From assembly GCF_001941975.2 (NCBI RefSeq), contig NZ_CP146991.1:4767501-4831500 (forward strand): DNA of 64,000 bases, read 5' to 3'. A program made the position numbers and the translations under genes. Positions 1-7,611 of this stretch are shown one piece after another; the stretch's first letter is position 1; the number at the start of each line of letters is the position of its first letter. The notes under the pieces are model-generated. The model was not told where the DNA came from and did no database searches. It saw nothing but the letters and a program-made list of their open reading frames with translations. This stretch comes from Sporomusa sphaeroides DSM 2875. GTDB taxonomy: Bacteria > Bacillota > Negativicutes > Sporomusales > Sporomusaceae.

Positions 1-1234
1 CGTAAGCGCAGCCTTTTGTCGAGACCGCGTAAAACACTCGGATGAGCTTACAACTCATAGCAATAATGGATTGTTTTTTCTTCAACGGGTTCTTTTCCCT
101 GGTTGTATAGTATTGATGCAGTTGCCGGAACTCTGGGCTGCCATGCCATCCAACCAGCATAATGGCGGCCCGGAACAAAACCGTTCGCAACCGGGAGCGT
201 CCCCGTCTGCTGATGCCTGTTTGTCCCTTGAATTTGCCGGAACTGTTCTGCGTGATGGCAAGACCGGCCAGCTTTTGAATCTGCCTTGGCGAATCGAACC
301 GTCGGACGGCGCCGACCTCTGCGAAGAACCCGGCCACGGTCACGAGGCCAATACCGGGGATTTTCATCAACTCGGCTACCGCAGGTATTTGTTCGCACAA
401 TGCCTCTATCATGGACATGATTTCCGCAAGCTGCTGGGCCTTGGCGTCGTAATCTTCCAGTAGTAGCTTCAATTCTGTTCGGGCTGCTCCCATGCCGTCC
501 CTGCATCCGATGCTCTTTTTAGCCGCCGCATACAGGTTCTGGGCACGCTTCTTTCCCACCGCCCGCAGTTTCATGCGTCGCCAGATGGTGTTGATACCGT
601 CCGGCCCTAAAGCAGCCAGGTCGGCGGGAAAGGGGGCTTCATGCAGGATCGCCATACTACCAGTTTGGCTGAAATTTACAAAGACACTTCGATATTCGGG
701 AAAATAAATTTTCAGCCACCGCTGGATTTGATTCTTCGCTATCACCATCTCCCTGATAATACGCTCACGGACATTCATCGCTATCCGTAGGTCGGCGTAT
801 ACGCCCTCTGGGATATATGGCTCGCAGTAGCGCCCCTCCAGTACCAATTTGGCAATGACCTTCGGGTCTTTCAGGTCGCTCTTGCTCGGGTGGTTGTCAT
901 CCAATTCCTTGCTTTTCTTTACATGGTGCGGATTTACCAAAACCAACTTGATGTCGCTGTCTTTTAGATATTCCGCCAGCGTGAACCAGTAGTGGCCCGT
1001 TGGCTCTGCCCCGATGACAACCTGATCCTTGCTGTTTTTCGCCGCTACATCCCATATCCATGAGGTCAGGAGCACAAAGCCCTCCGCATCGTTTTCAAAA
1101 TGGAATGCTTTGGTCAGTTCAATCCCGCGCCAGTCGAACGCTCGTGCCCAATGGCTCTCGCTGGCGATATCCACACCGACCACCATTGTGCTTTCTGTCA
1201 ATTGACGAATTTTTTCGTTCTGTGTTACACTCAT
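1..1234 (-). CDS. IS110-family transposase, 3' end cut by window edge
   Basis: This reading frame is open from ATG at 1234 to the left edge (about 411 codons). Residues 18-24 (VVGVDIA) carry the first acidic residue of the RuvC-like DEDD catalytic domain typical of IS110/IS1111 recombinases. The C-terminal half has the helix-hairpin-helix segment MKIPGIGLVTVAGFFAEVG and the conserved Ser-bearing Transposase_20 region (LAGLAITQNSSGKF). The enzyme would move the element through a bridge RNA rather than terminal inverted repeats; that mechanism is known for the family and not shown here. It is transcribed away from a second IS110-family gene starting at 1738. The frame is uninterrupted in the visible part, so it is probably intact. 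Confidence 0.9.
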   Translation of the reverse strand, partial: MSVTQNEKIRQLTESTMVVGVDIASESHWARAFDWRGIELTKAFHFENDAEGFVLLTSWIWDVAAKNSKDQVVIGAEPTGHYWFTLAEYLKDSDIKLVLVNPHHVKKSKELDDNHPSKSDLKDPKVIAKLVLEGRYCEPYIPEGVYADLRIAMNVRERIIREMVIAKNQIQRWLKIYFPEYRSVFVNFSQTGSMAILHEAPFPADLAALGPDGINTIWRRMKLRAVGKKRAQNLYAAAKKSIGCRDGMGAARTELKLLLEDYDAKAQQLAEIMSMIEALCEQIPAVAELMKIPGIGLVTVAGFFAEVGAVRRFDSPRQIQKLAGLAITQNSSGKFKGQTGISRRGRSRLRTVLFRAAIMLVGWHGSPEFRQLHQYYTTREKNPLKKKQSIIAMSCKLIRVFYAVSTKGCAY

Positions 1235-1238
1235 TTTG

Positions 1239-1348
1239 GATACTCCCTTCAATGCTATGCTCGTTTTTTAATTAGGGCATTCGGCAACTCTGTTGCTGTT
1301 TGACCCTGCTTGGGGCTTGACCCCTTTGAGCTAATTGTAGGGAGTATC
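1239..1348 (-). ncRNA. candidate bridge RNA / structured leader of the left IS110 element
   Basis: Immediately upstream of the left transposase start, perfect 10-bp inverted arms (1239-1248 GATACTCCCT and 1339-1348 AGGGAGTATC) enclose 90 nt with further short complementary segments. In the IS110 group, the non-coding left end between the element terminus and the recombinase gene is transcribed as a bridge RNA of roughly this size. The position and the closing stem are visible; the bridge function is inferred. Confidence 0.45.
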
Positions 1349-1499
1349 TTCTTTTTGTTCAATCGCCGTTTTTAACCGTTTACAGGAATGCTCGTATAAT
1401 AAGTTTTGCGAGGGGATTTTTATGCCCCCGCAGATAGTAACAAGCCAACCGGCCTGCCCATACCCATGATAAAATTGACCTTGTGTCAATCAGGTTAAA

Positions 1500-1737
1500 G
1501 TTCTTCATTCTCCTGTTGAGCCGAAAGGCTGCTTCAAAAAAAGTCTGTTCCCCTGAACCGGAAGTTAGCTTCAAACCGCCGGCTGTTTGCCAGGCAACAG
1601 GCAGCCCGTTTTGCAGTACGGGTTCGCAACGGCCTGTTCCCGGCTGGATTCTAATACGCGAGGGTGTGGATGCTCCGGTATCATGGGTATTGCCAAGCCG
1701 GTTGACTCAAAATTCATCCAGGAAAGAAGGTGAAACT
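1500..1737 (+). ncRNA. GC-rich structured leader of the right IS110 element, candidate bridge RNA region
   Basis: This stretch ahead of the second transposase is more GC-rich than its surroundings and contains several hairpins. One is CCCGT-N8-ACGGG near 1608-1625 and another forms from CTGTTTGCC and GGCAACAG. An open frame happens to run through it from 1483, but its translation does not resemble the transposase N-terminus, and a strong ribosome binding site with a GTG start lies at 1719-1740. It is therefore better read as the non-coding end of the IS. Confidence 0.35.
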
Positions 1738-2961
1738 GTGAATCCATTATTCGTTGGCATTGATGTAGGCAGCCGTAATAACGCAGTATACATCATGTTG
1801 CCAGACGGCTCCAAACATAGTTCCTTTTCGGTCCAAAACAACCTCGGCGGGGCGCAGACTCTCTCCAAGCGAGTGGTAGCCGCATTGACGGAGAAGAACC
1901 TGTCCGCCGCCGTGATTGGCATGGAAGCCACTTCGGTTTACGGCAATAATCTGCTGTATTTCCTGCGGGAAGACGGCGCTCTGGGGCGGTTCGAACGCAA
2001 ATTGCATGTGCTCAATCCCAAGCAGGTTAAAAAGTTTAAGGATGCCTATTCTGATTTGCCCAAGAACGATCTCATAGACGCCTTCGTCATCGCCGACAAT
2101 CTTCGCTTCGGCCGGATCACTGCCCCGGTCTACATGGACGATTACCGTTACAAAGCTCTGCAAAACCTAACCCGCGCCCGCTTCTTCGCTGTCCAAAATC
2201 TCACACGGGAAAAGCAGCGGTTTATGAACTATCTCTTCATGAAATGCTCCGGTCTCACCCAGGAGAAGATTTTCTCCGATAATTTCGGGGCGACGGCGCT
2301 GGCGCTTTTTGAAGAGTTTGAAACCCCAGATGATATGGCCAACATGGATATTGACCAACTGGCTTCTTTTATCGCGCACAAAGGGAAAAATCGCTCTCCG
2401 CGACCGCTGGAGATTGCTAAAGCGCTACAAGCTGCCGCTAGAGGCTCTTACCGTCTCCCTAAGACGGTCACTGACTCCGTAAATCAGGTGTTGGCCCTAT
2501 CCATTTCCTCCATGCGCGCTATGCAGTCTCAGATTAAAGCCCTAGATAAAGAAATTCAGCGCCAGTTTGACAACATCCCCAACACATTGACTTCGGTTCC
2601 TGGTATCGGCCCCGTATTTTCCGCTGGTATCATCGCCGAAATCGGCGATATCAACCGTTTTAATGGACAAGCCGCTCTTGCTAAATTTGCCGGCCTTGCC
2701 TGGTCTCAGCACCAGTCCGGTATGTTTGAAGCTCACAATACCCGCCTCATCCGCTCTGGCAACCGTTTCCTCAAATACTACTTGTGTGAAGCCGCCCATT
2801 CTCTCGTGCGTTGCGACACGGAGTACAAGCGCTACTATGACCTTAAATTCAAAGAGGTCAACAAGTATCAGCATAAACGCGCACTCGCTTTAACTGCCAG
2901 AAAATTGGTCAGGTTAGTCTTTCGACTGCTGAAAGATAACCGGCTTTACAAACCGGCGTAG
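1738..2961 (+). CDS. IS110-family transposase
   Basis: The 407-residue protein starts at GTG 1738, chosen because GGAAAGAAGG sits 7 nt upstream and the product then begins directly with the RuvC-like strand FVGIDVGSRNNAVYI. The frame stays open back to 1483, but that extension is unrelated to the family. Further family features are NPKQVKKFKDAYSDLPKNDL around residues 95-115, the helix-hairpin-helix SVPGIGPVFSAGIIAEIG, and the serine-containing LAWSQHQSGMF. It is a different subgroup from the neighbour at 1-1234 (little identity), so the pair are two separate elements, not a duplication. Confidence 0.9.
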   Translation: MNPLFVGIDVGSRNNAVYIMLPDGSKHSSFSVQNNLGGAQTLSKRVVAALTEKNLSAAVIGMEATSVYGNNLLYFLREDGALGRFERKLHVLNPKQVKKFKDAYSDLPKNDLIDAFVIADNLRFGRITAPVYMDDYRYKALQNLTRARFFAVQNLTREKQRFMNYLFMKCSGLTQEKIFSDNFGATALALFEEFETPDDMANMDIDQLASFIAHKGKNRSPRPLEIAKALQAAARGSYRLPKTVTDSVNQVLALSISSMRAMQSQIKALDKEIQRQFDNIPNTLTSVPGIGPVFSAGIIAEIGDINRFNGQAALAKFAGLAWSQHQSGMFEAHNTRLIRSGNRFLKYYLCEAAHSLVRCDTEYKRYYDLKFKEVNKYQHKRALALTARKLVRLVFRLLKDNRLYKPA

Positions 2962-3111
2962 ATTTCTACGCCCCCTTCACTCCCTGCTGTTAAAAAATGG
3001 GGCAGGCAGGGTTTGTTTGCTATTCCCTTTTTCGGCCACTCTAACGATCAATCTGCTCATTTCTTTAAATCTTTCGCCTTTTAGGGGCTTGACATTTCAC
3101 CGCCGGACTTA

Positions 3112-3647
3112 TTATTTATTTTTAAACCGTTCCAACATTACACCTAGGCGACTGCGCAAAAAATCAAGCGGGCTGGCTGCCTGCTCTATTCCTGCGTCTC
3201 TTAAGTTTTCCAACACACTTATGGCTTCCGTAGCCGCCAAATATACCCAGGCCACTTTTAGCAGCAGCGGCGTTCTCAAGCGAGTTTTAACATATTGTCG
3301 GCGCTCACGGCCATGATTGTCAAGGCCATGTAAAGAATTAGCTTGCCTGCAAATCTATGCTTCATGGCATCAGAGTTTATCCGCCCGGCATTAAAGGCCG
3401 CCGGGATATTAAGCAAACAACTTAGCAAGTCGCTAACCTTACTACAATCTTGCAAATGCTTATAACTAATTGCTATCCATCGGGTAACCAAATCTACAAA
3501 AATTAGCACGATAAATGTCAGCAATGCGCTGCCATGAACGCTAGTTACCGCAGCTACAATAAACGCCAGAATGGTTTTAAACAACCATGCATCGGTTAAG
3601 CCTTGGCCAGCCTTGGTAATGGCTTCAATAAGGTCCTTATAGTTCAA
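3112..3647 (-). pseudogene. phage holin family protein, frameshifted
   Basis: The first frame starts at TTG 3647 behind GGGGGTGGGGAA and runs to a stop at 3276; it holds two hydrophobic helices (LFKTILAFIVAAVTSV, LLTFIVLIFVDLVTRW). Reading on in the -1 frame from the run TTAAAAC near 3288 gives VAWVYLAATEAISVLENLRDAG up to a stop at 3112. That segment is the conserved C-terminus of toxin-secretion/lysis holins and parallels VEVTSLLENIDRLG in the intact holin at 63031-63477. The simplest reading is a one-base lesion in a dying prophage gene; programmed frameshifting is possible but less likely. The region 5' of the TTG is nearly identical in both holins. Confidence 0.7.
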
Positions 3648-3744
3648 ATTCCCCACCCCCATAAAATCGCATAAAAATAACCGCTTTAGCGGCACGGTTC
3701 TCGCGGCATATAATCATCTCCTCATTGTAAGAAATAAAAAAGGC

Positions 3745-3980
3745 AAAACAAAAACCGCCCCAAAGGACGGTTATGGTATAATGTGTAAAGGACGGGTTCA
3801 CGGCCCGTCCTAAACTGAATACAGGAGGTGATTCAATGCGCTTCAAGACTAAGTGGTTTAGCCTCACGGTCTCAAGCGGCGCTTTGTGGATAATTTATCA
3901 GATTATCCGCGAAGTATCTCGTTAACCTCCGGTATTCATCGAACGTCCCTATTCGCAGTAGGGGCGTTCATTTAGTTTCT
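3745..3980 (-). ncRNA. candidate antisense RNA of type I toxin-antitoxin-like cassette 1
   Basis: On the minus strand a TATAAT -10 box (3987-3992) lies to the right of the small peptide gene. A good intrinsic terminator (AACCGTCC/GGGCGGTT stem at about 3753-3772 followed by TTTTGTTTTG) lies to its left. An RNA between them would be antisense to the whole peptide mRNA. The same layout recurs at 4903-5143. No convincing -35 box is visible. Confidence 0.5.
3836..3925 (+). CDS. 29-residue hydrophobic peptide, type I toxin-like (cassette 1)
   Basis: An extended -10 promoter (TGG followed by TATAAT at 3777-3782) is followed within 8 nt by a hairpin (GGACGGG 3790-3796 / CCCGTCC 3804-3810). Next come a very strong ribosome binding site (AGGAGGTGATTC) and ATG 3836. 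The peptide has a basic start (MRFKTK) and a short hydrophobic core (SSGALWIIYQII). The transcript ends in the GAACGTCCCTA/TAGGGGCGTTC hairpin at 3941-3969. A paralogous cassette lies at 4997. The design matches small membrane toxins with an overlapping antisense RNA. I do not recognise the peptide family, and toxicity is inferred. Confidence 0.6.
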   Translation: MRFKTKWFSLTVSSGALWIIYQIIREVSR

Positions 3981-4080
3981 ATGCTTATTATACCCTATTT
4001 ATACGCAATATGTACATCTTTTACGCATAAAATAATCTTGACATTTATGGGTAGCTTCAAAACTGAATACTCTATTAGGA

Positions 4081-4368
4081 TTACTGGAATAATACCGCGT
4101 AAAAATACGGTTTCTGCGGGTTGTTAGTTTTTACCTTGATGCCATGATGGTATTCTAATCCCACCTCTGAATTAATTCTTTTCCGAGTTTCTAAATATTC
4201 GGTAAGCACCTCAATTGCAGTTTTCTTGTATTCATTATCGACAAGGTTTATTTTACTGTTTCCTAAACACTCGGAACAAAACACTGCATCGTAACTAGGA
4301 ACTGCTGAAAATGGTTTACTTTCTTTCCCGCAATGATTACAACAGACAGAGTATCCTTTCATTTCCAT
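4081..4368 (-). CDS. small double zinc-ribbon protein, unknown function
   Basis: The 95-residue protein starts at ATG 4368, 7 nt after AAGGAGG. It has a CNHCGK...FCSECLG zinc ribbon (two CxxC pairs) in its first 40 residues and then a mixed alpha/beta tail with no recognised domain. It lies between the two toxin-like cassettes and 16 bp downstream of the membrane-anchored gene at 4391-4840, so the two are probably cotranscribed. Function unknown. Confidence 0.6.
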   Translation of the reverse strand: MEMKGYSVCCNHCGKESKPFSAVPSYDAVFCSECLGNSKINLVDNEYKKTAIEVLTEYLETRKRINSEVGLEYHHGIKVKTNNPQKPYFYAVLFQ

Positions 4369-4390
4369 ATGCAAACCTCCTTGCTTAGAT

Positions 4391-4840
4391 TTAAGGTTCT
4401 AGTTTTTGCAATAAAGTTTCGATTTTTGGTCTTAATTGCGCAAAGTTTTCCAGAACAACTTTGTTTGAATTTATTGACCCTGTGATTGATGCTGGAGTTT
4501 GATGGTTTTGCTGACAACGAAATACTGTTAAAAACCAGTTAATCATATCCGCAAATTCTTCTTGTGATAAATTCTCCAAACCAAATAAATGTTTTTTCCA
4601 GTGTTCATCGTAACCTAAATTCTTTGCACCATAAAACCCATTCGGATCCATCCTATCAAGTTTATTAAGAGTATATTTTATCTCAATTATAAGTGCACGT
4701 TTTGCACTTTCTTTTTGGCTTGTAATAAGCAAATCATAGCTTTGTCGAGCACCACGAATCCCACCCAGATAACTACCAATGCCGCTAATTGCGCCACCAA
4801 CCAATGCACCTATTAAACCAGCCCATACAGCATTATCCAT
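4391..4840 (-). CDS. membrane-anchored hypothetical protein
   Basis: The 149-residue protein has one N-terminal glycine-rich transmembrane helix (about residues 5-28, AGLIGALVGGAISGIGSYLGG) followed by a soluble helical region. A glycine-zipper helix of this kind is common in small prophage-borne membrane proteins. The ribosome binding site GGGGAGATGATGGT precedes ATG 4840. It sits inside the prophage remnant with the zinc-ribbon gene at 4081-4368 directly downstream. I do not recognise the family. Confidence 0.6.
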   Translation of the reverse strand: MDNAVWAGLIGALVGGAISGIGSYLGGIRGARQSYDLLITSQKESAKRALIIEIKYTLNKLDRMDPNGFYGAKNLGYDEHWKKHLFGLENLSQEEFADMINWFLTVFRCQQNHQTPASITGSINSNKVVLENFAQLRPKIETLLQKLEP

Positions 4841-4902
4841 ACCATCATCTCCCCTACCATTTTCAACATATTTCGGCAGAGAAAATGTATTTCCTGTGAA
4901 AA

Positions 4903-5143
4903 AGGCAAAACAAAAACCGCCCCGAAGGACGGCTATGGTATAATATGAAAGGAGCAGGCTGCAACCTGCTCCAAACTGAATAAGGAGGTGGTTCCTGTGT
5001 GGATTTCTCCACGAGTGATTGTCTGGTTGATTATCGCGCTAACGGTAATCTTGCTTAAACCAGTTGCAATCACTATTTGGCTCAAGTAGCCTCCCTATTC
5101 GCGAACGTCCCTGTTAGCACCAGGGGCGTTCATTTAGTTCCTA
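4903..5143 (-). ncRNA. candidate antisense RNA of type I toxin-antitoxin-like cassette 2
   Basis: This is the second copy of the arrangement at 3745-3980. A minus-strand TATAAT lies at 5149-5154. A minus-strand terminator (GCCGTCC-TTCG-GGGCGGT then TTTTTGTTTTG) lies near 4910-4934. The segment between would be fully antisense to the peptide mRNA. Confidence 0.5.
4997..5089 (+). CDS. 30-residue transmembrane peptide, type I toxin-like (cassette 2)
   Basis: The gene starts with GTG at 4997 after TAAGGAGGTGGTTCCT and encodes a peptide that is almost entirely one membrane helix (VIVWLIIALTVILL, then a short tail ending WLK). The layout copies cassette 1: an extended -10 (TATAAT 4939-4944), a hairpin at 4951-4972 with a different sequence but conserved pairing (GGAGCAGG/CCTGCTCC), and a 3' hairpin (GAACGTCCCTG/CAGGGGCGTTC, 5103-5131). 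The peptide differs from that of cassette 1 while the RNA structures are kept, so selection acts on the RNA architecture. Confidence 0.6.
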   Translation: MWISPRVIVWLIIALTVILLKPVAITIWLK

Positions 5144-5341
5144 TGCTTATTATAACCGATTTATACATGTTTTAAAAGGTTTATTATTGTTTTAAAATAT
5201 TTTAAACATCCCCACCTTTCTAACTACCTCGTTTGTCGGATTAATAAATAATTTGTCAATTATTTCCTTTCACTATGACAGGTACTTGGTATTTTCGACG
5301 GAGAATTAGTATGGTTAACGCCCAGGTGGAAAGGAGTAATC

Positions 5342-5623
5342 ATGGCAAAGATAATCACTTACGACTTATGCAAACCTGAAACATCTCAAGACTATAAGAC
5401 TTTAATCGCGGAAATACAGAAATTTGACAGGTGGTGCAGGGTAATCGAATCATGTTGGGTTATTAATACATCACTAACTTGCGCACAAGTACGAGACTAT
5501 TTGCGACAATTTATCGATGGTAACGACAAATTGTTTGTAGCTGCTCTTACTGGCGAAACCGCATGGACAAAGGTTAAATGCAAAGAAGATTACCTAAAAG
5601 TTTCACTAGGGAAACCAGGCTAA
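5342..5623 (+). CDS. Cas2-like / SinR-family small protein
   Basis: The 93-residue protein begins MAKIITYDLCKPE, the strand-loop start of the Cas2-like ferredoxin-fold family often annotated as SinR family. The WVINTSLTCAQVRDYLRQF and NDKLFVAALTGETAW segments match that family's later strands and helix. A ribosome binding site (GGAAAGGAGTAATC) precedes ATG 5342. No Cas1 gene or repeat-spacer array is nearby, so a CRISPR adaptation role is unlikely. Its stop codon overlaps that of the convergent Tad2 pseudogene by 2 nt. Confidence 0.6.
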   Translation: MAKIITYDLCKPETSQDYKTLIAEIQKFDRWCRVIESCWVINTSLTCAQVRDYLRQFIDGNDKLFVAALTGETAWTKVKCKEDYLKVSLGKPG

Positions 5624-5943
5624 CTATCGCGCTTCTGCAACAGTTCTTCCGGGGAGTCATACGGAAGAACACTCCAGTCGCCGGCTAGTAAATCGGCTTG
5701 AGTAGCAACCCATGGAATAAAATATCCTTCTGCGGTTTGCATATGCAAAAACAAGCTACTAGTAATCGGATGTGGATTATACACTACTTATGGGCGCTTA
5801 TGCATTTCTATGAAAACACCTTCGTGTTTCCATCCCCGGCGAGTTAATCGTTTACTATTTTTTAACGCTTGCAAAGCGCTTGAAAAATCCATATCAATGT
5901 TCTTTGTTTCATTAATTGCCTGGGCGTTATCCCTCTCGTTCAT
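5620..5943 (-). pseudogene. DUF2829 (Tad2, Thoeris anti-defence 2) homologue with in-frame ochre stop
   Basis: Translation from ATG 5943 (GGAGGAATGAAA upstream) gives an acidic N-terminus, then MDFSSALQALKNSKRLTRRGW, then a TAA at 5788-5790, then HMQTAEGYFIPWVATQADLLAGDW. The two halves, in the same frame, together match the DUF2829 fold (edited-peptide start 'SEAL..LK.G...R.GW' and 'PW..S..D.LA.DW' end). Tad2 proteins of phages sequester the signalling molecule of Thoeris defence. Here the gene is broken by one codon, consistent with the decay of the surrounding prophage. The segment around the stop lacks the usual central loop, so a small deletion is also possible. Confidence 0.7.
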
Positions 5944-6019
5944 TTTCATTCCTCCATTTTATTAATTTTCGTCAAAATTGCCAACTTCTAATGGCTTGAA
6001 GTTAGAAACTCCCGGGTCT

Positions 6020-7090
6020 TTACTTAAAACCCATAATCCCATCAAACTCCTGTCGGTACTTCTTGGGTATGGTTTTCTCGGTTCTCTCAAGAGCAGTTTG
6101 ATTCTTTCGCCGACGCTCACCGGCAACTTGTTTACCGGTTACCGTAAGTCGTCGCAGTTCTTCGGCAGCTTTCGTTATTGCCTTTTGGTCTTTGTTAGCC
6201 TCGGCCTCAAGGTAGTTATCGATAGCGACTGCAACTTCGTCACGTTTGGATTTTAGTATGTCCTTTTCAATTCTGCCTATATCACTCTCCTCGGCTTCAT
6301 CCACCAGTCGGAATCCAGCGGCCTTTAAAATTCGTTCATACATGGTATCATACGTCGTTTGAAGCCGGCCACGCTTACCTCTCTTCTCCCCTGCTATAGC
6401 CGCAGCCACGTCGCCTATAGCGGGTGATATAGCGGTTAGCGCACCCACCCCATCAAGCTCGAATGCTTTAATGCCAAAATTATATATTGTCGAACCACCA
6501 GGGCCGAACGCCGAAAAGAACCTCTCCCAAGCGGTTCTTGGCATATTACCAGCAGAACCAAAATCGCCAATACCAGTGCTCTTTGACACATCAACCCCAT
6601 ATTTCGGAATCGCACCTAACGCCCCGTACCATCCAGTTCTAACCACTCCTTTCATTAGCTCATTTACCTCCGGAATATCCTTAAAAAATTCGTCAGCCAT
6701 TTTAAATGTGGCTTGTTTAACAATCAATTCATCGTCGTCGCCATCATACCCAAATGCTCGCAATATCCCGGCAACAACCGGAAGCATAAGCGCCTTAAAT
6801 CCCGGAATACCCCATCCGCCAGATAGAGCCAAATACGGCAGCCAGAACCGAGCGTTTTGTCCTGCGTTCGGGCGCCAGGTCATCGGGTTAAGTAAATTCC
6901 CTTTGCCGAATAGAATTTCGCCAATCATTTCAAGCTGCTTTATAGGATATTTCATAAACTGTGCGGCCGTTTGCGTTACTGGACCGCCTGCACGTATAAA
7001 CAGCGGCGTATCGGAGATAGCATAGTTTCCATTAACCTTTTGATTGATTTTTTCAGCATATTGCAGCGCCTCGCCATGAGACTGTCCTTC
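6020..7090 (-). pseudogene. C-terminal remnant of a large phage virion/polyvalent protein
   Basis: This frame is open from about 7090 to the stop at 6020 but has no start with a ribosome binding site. Its sequence reads through any internal ATG (for example TQTAAQFMKYPIKQLEMIGEI), so the N-terminus has been deleted. The surviving about 355 residues contain a hydrophobic WLPYLALSGGWGIPGFKALM stretch and a charged coiled-coil end (residues rich in E, K, R). This resembles the C-terminal region of large internal virion or polyvalent phage proteins (LPD38-like). The right end joins abruptly to an integrase fragment on the opposite strand, marking an internal prophage deletion. Confidence 0.5.
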
Positions 7091-7480
7091 CTGCCTAAAC
7101 CATTAGAGCCGCGCCGTTTTGCCAAAGAGTTTGCCAGTATAGCCAAAAAGGCTGGAGTAAATGTACACCGCCATGGATTGCGACATTCTGTGGCTTCAGT
7201 CTTAATTGACAATGGAGTTTCTGCTGCTGACGTAGCAGCGTTACTGGGGCATGCTGACGAAGCGTTTACATACAAGCAATATGTACACCCTCGAAAAGAT
7301 GCAACAAAAAAAGCAACCTCTGCCATGAAGGCTGCTTTAAATCCGAAGCCAAAGCTTACATTTAAAAAATTAATCAAGGTAAAAAAGAGCAGGCGGAATA
7401 GCATCCGACTGCTCTCAAATACAGGAATTGCACCACTTTTGCACCATCTGAACCCACTCATTTTTGGCACCATAGCCCGC
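7085..7480 (+). pseudogene. C-terminal fragment of a tyrosine integrase
   Basis: The recognisable part begins at PLEPRRFAKEFASIAKKAG and contains the catalytic HxxR box (HGLRHSVASVL), the second histidine (LLGHAD) and the catalytic tyrosine (TYKQYVHP). The N-terminal arm- and core-binding domains and the first catalytic Arg are missing. The fragment ends just before tRNA-Thr, the normal place for an integrase that uses this tRNA 3' end as attB. It is therefore the integrase stub of the prophage remnant to its left. Confidence 0.8.
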
Positions 7481-7496
7481 AACCCTTTAATTTTCC

Positions 7497-7572
7497 TGGA
7501 GCCGATAGCAGGATTCGAACCTGTGACCCTCTCATTACGAATGAGATGCTCTACCAGCTGAGCTATACCGGC
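7497..7572 (-). tRNA. tRNA-Thr (anticodon CGU)
   Basis: The minus-strand sequence folds as a complete cloverleaf: acceptor GCCGGTA/TATCGGC, D-arm with AGCTGGTAGAGC, anticodon stem TCTCA/TGAGA with loop TTCGTAA giving anticodon CGT, T-arm with GGTTCGAATCC, and an encoded CCA. Its 3' end faces the integrase stub and prophage remnant, so it served as the attachment site and was regenerated on integration. Confidence 0.95.
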
Positions 7573-7611
7573 AATTTGACAATATCATTTTACTCCCCGT
7601 TAAAGGAAAAG

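Larger units (their letters stand above)
1..3090. mobile_element. two adjacent, divergently oriented IS110-family insertion sequences
   Basis: The two recombinase genes face away from each other with 503 bp between their start codons, which must contain the non-coding ends of both elements. The left element runs off the window. The right one probably ends between 2962 and about 3100, just before the decayed holin. IS110 elements lack clear inverted repeats, so exact ends cannot be set by eye. Confidence 0.6.

Noticed and set aside
48-506. 152-codon frame opposite the left transposase
   Set aside because: Low-complexity Arg-rich translation and no ribosome binding site; it is a shadow of the IS110 transposase frame.
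1483-1737. 85-codon N-terminal extension of the right IS110 transposase
   Set aside because: It has no family similarity, and a strong ribosome binding site with GTG start lies at 1738 directly before the conserved RuvC-like start.
5342-5623. CRISPR-Cas locus suggested by the Cas2-like protein
   Set aside because: No repeat-spacer array, Cas1 or effector gene is present in the window. The 77-bp repeats at 25497-25970 have no spacers.
6471-7561. Plus-strand frames at 6471-7025 and the 5' part of 6971-7561
   Set aside because: The first is a shadow of the virion-protein remnant. In the second only the segment after about 7085 resembles an integrase, and its end runs into tRNA-Thr.
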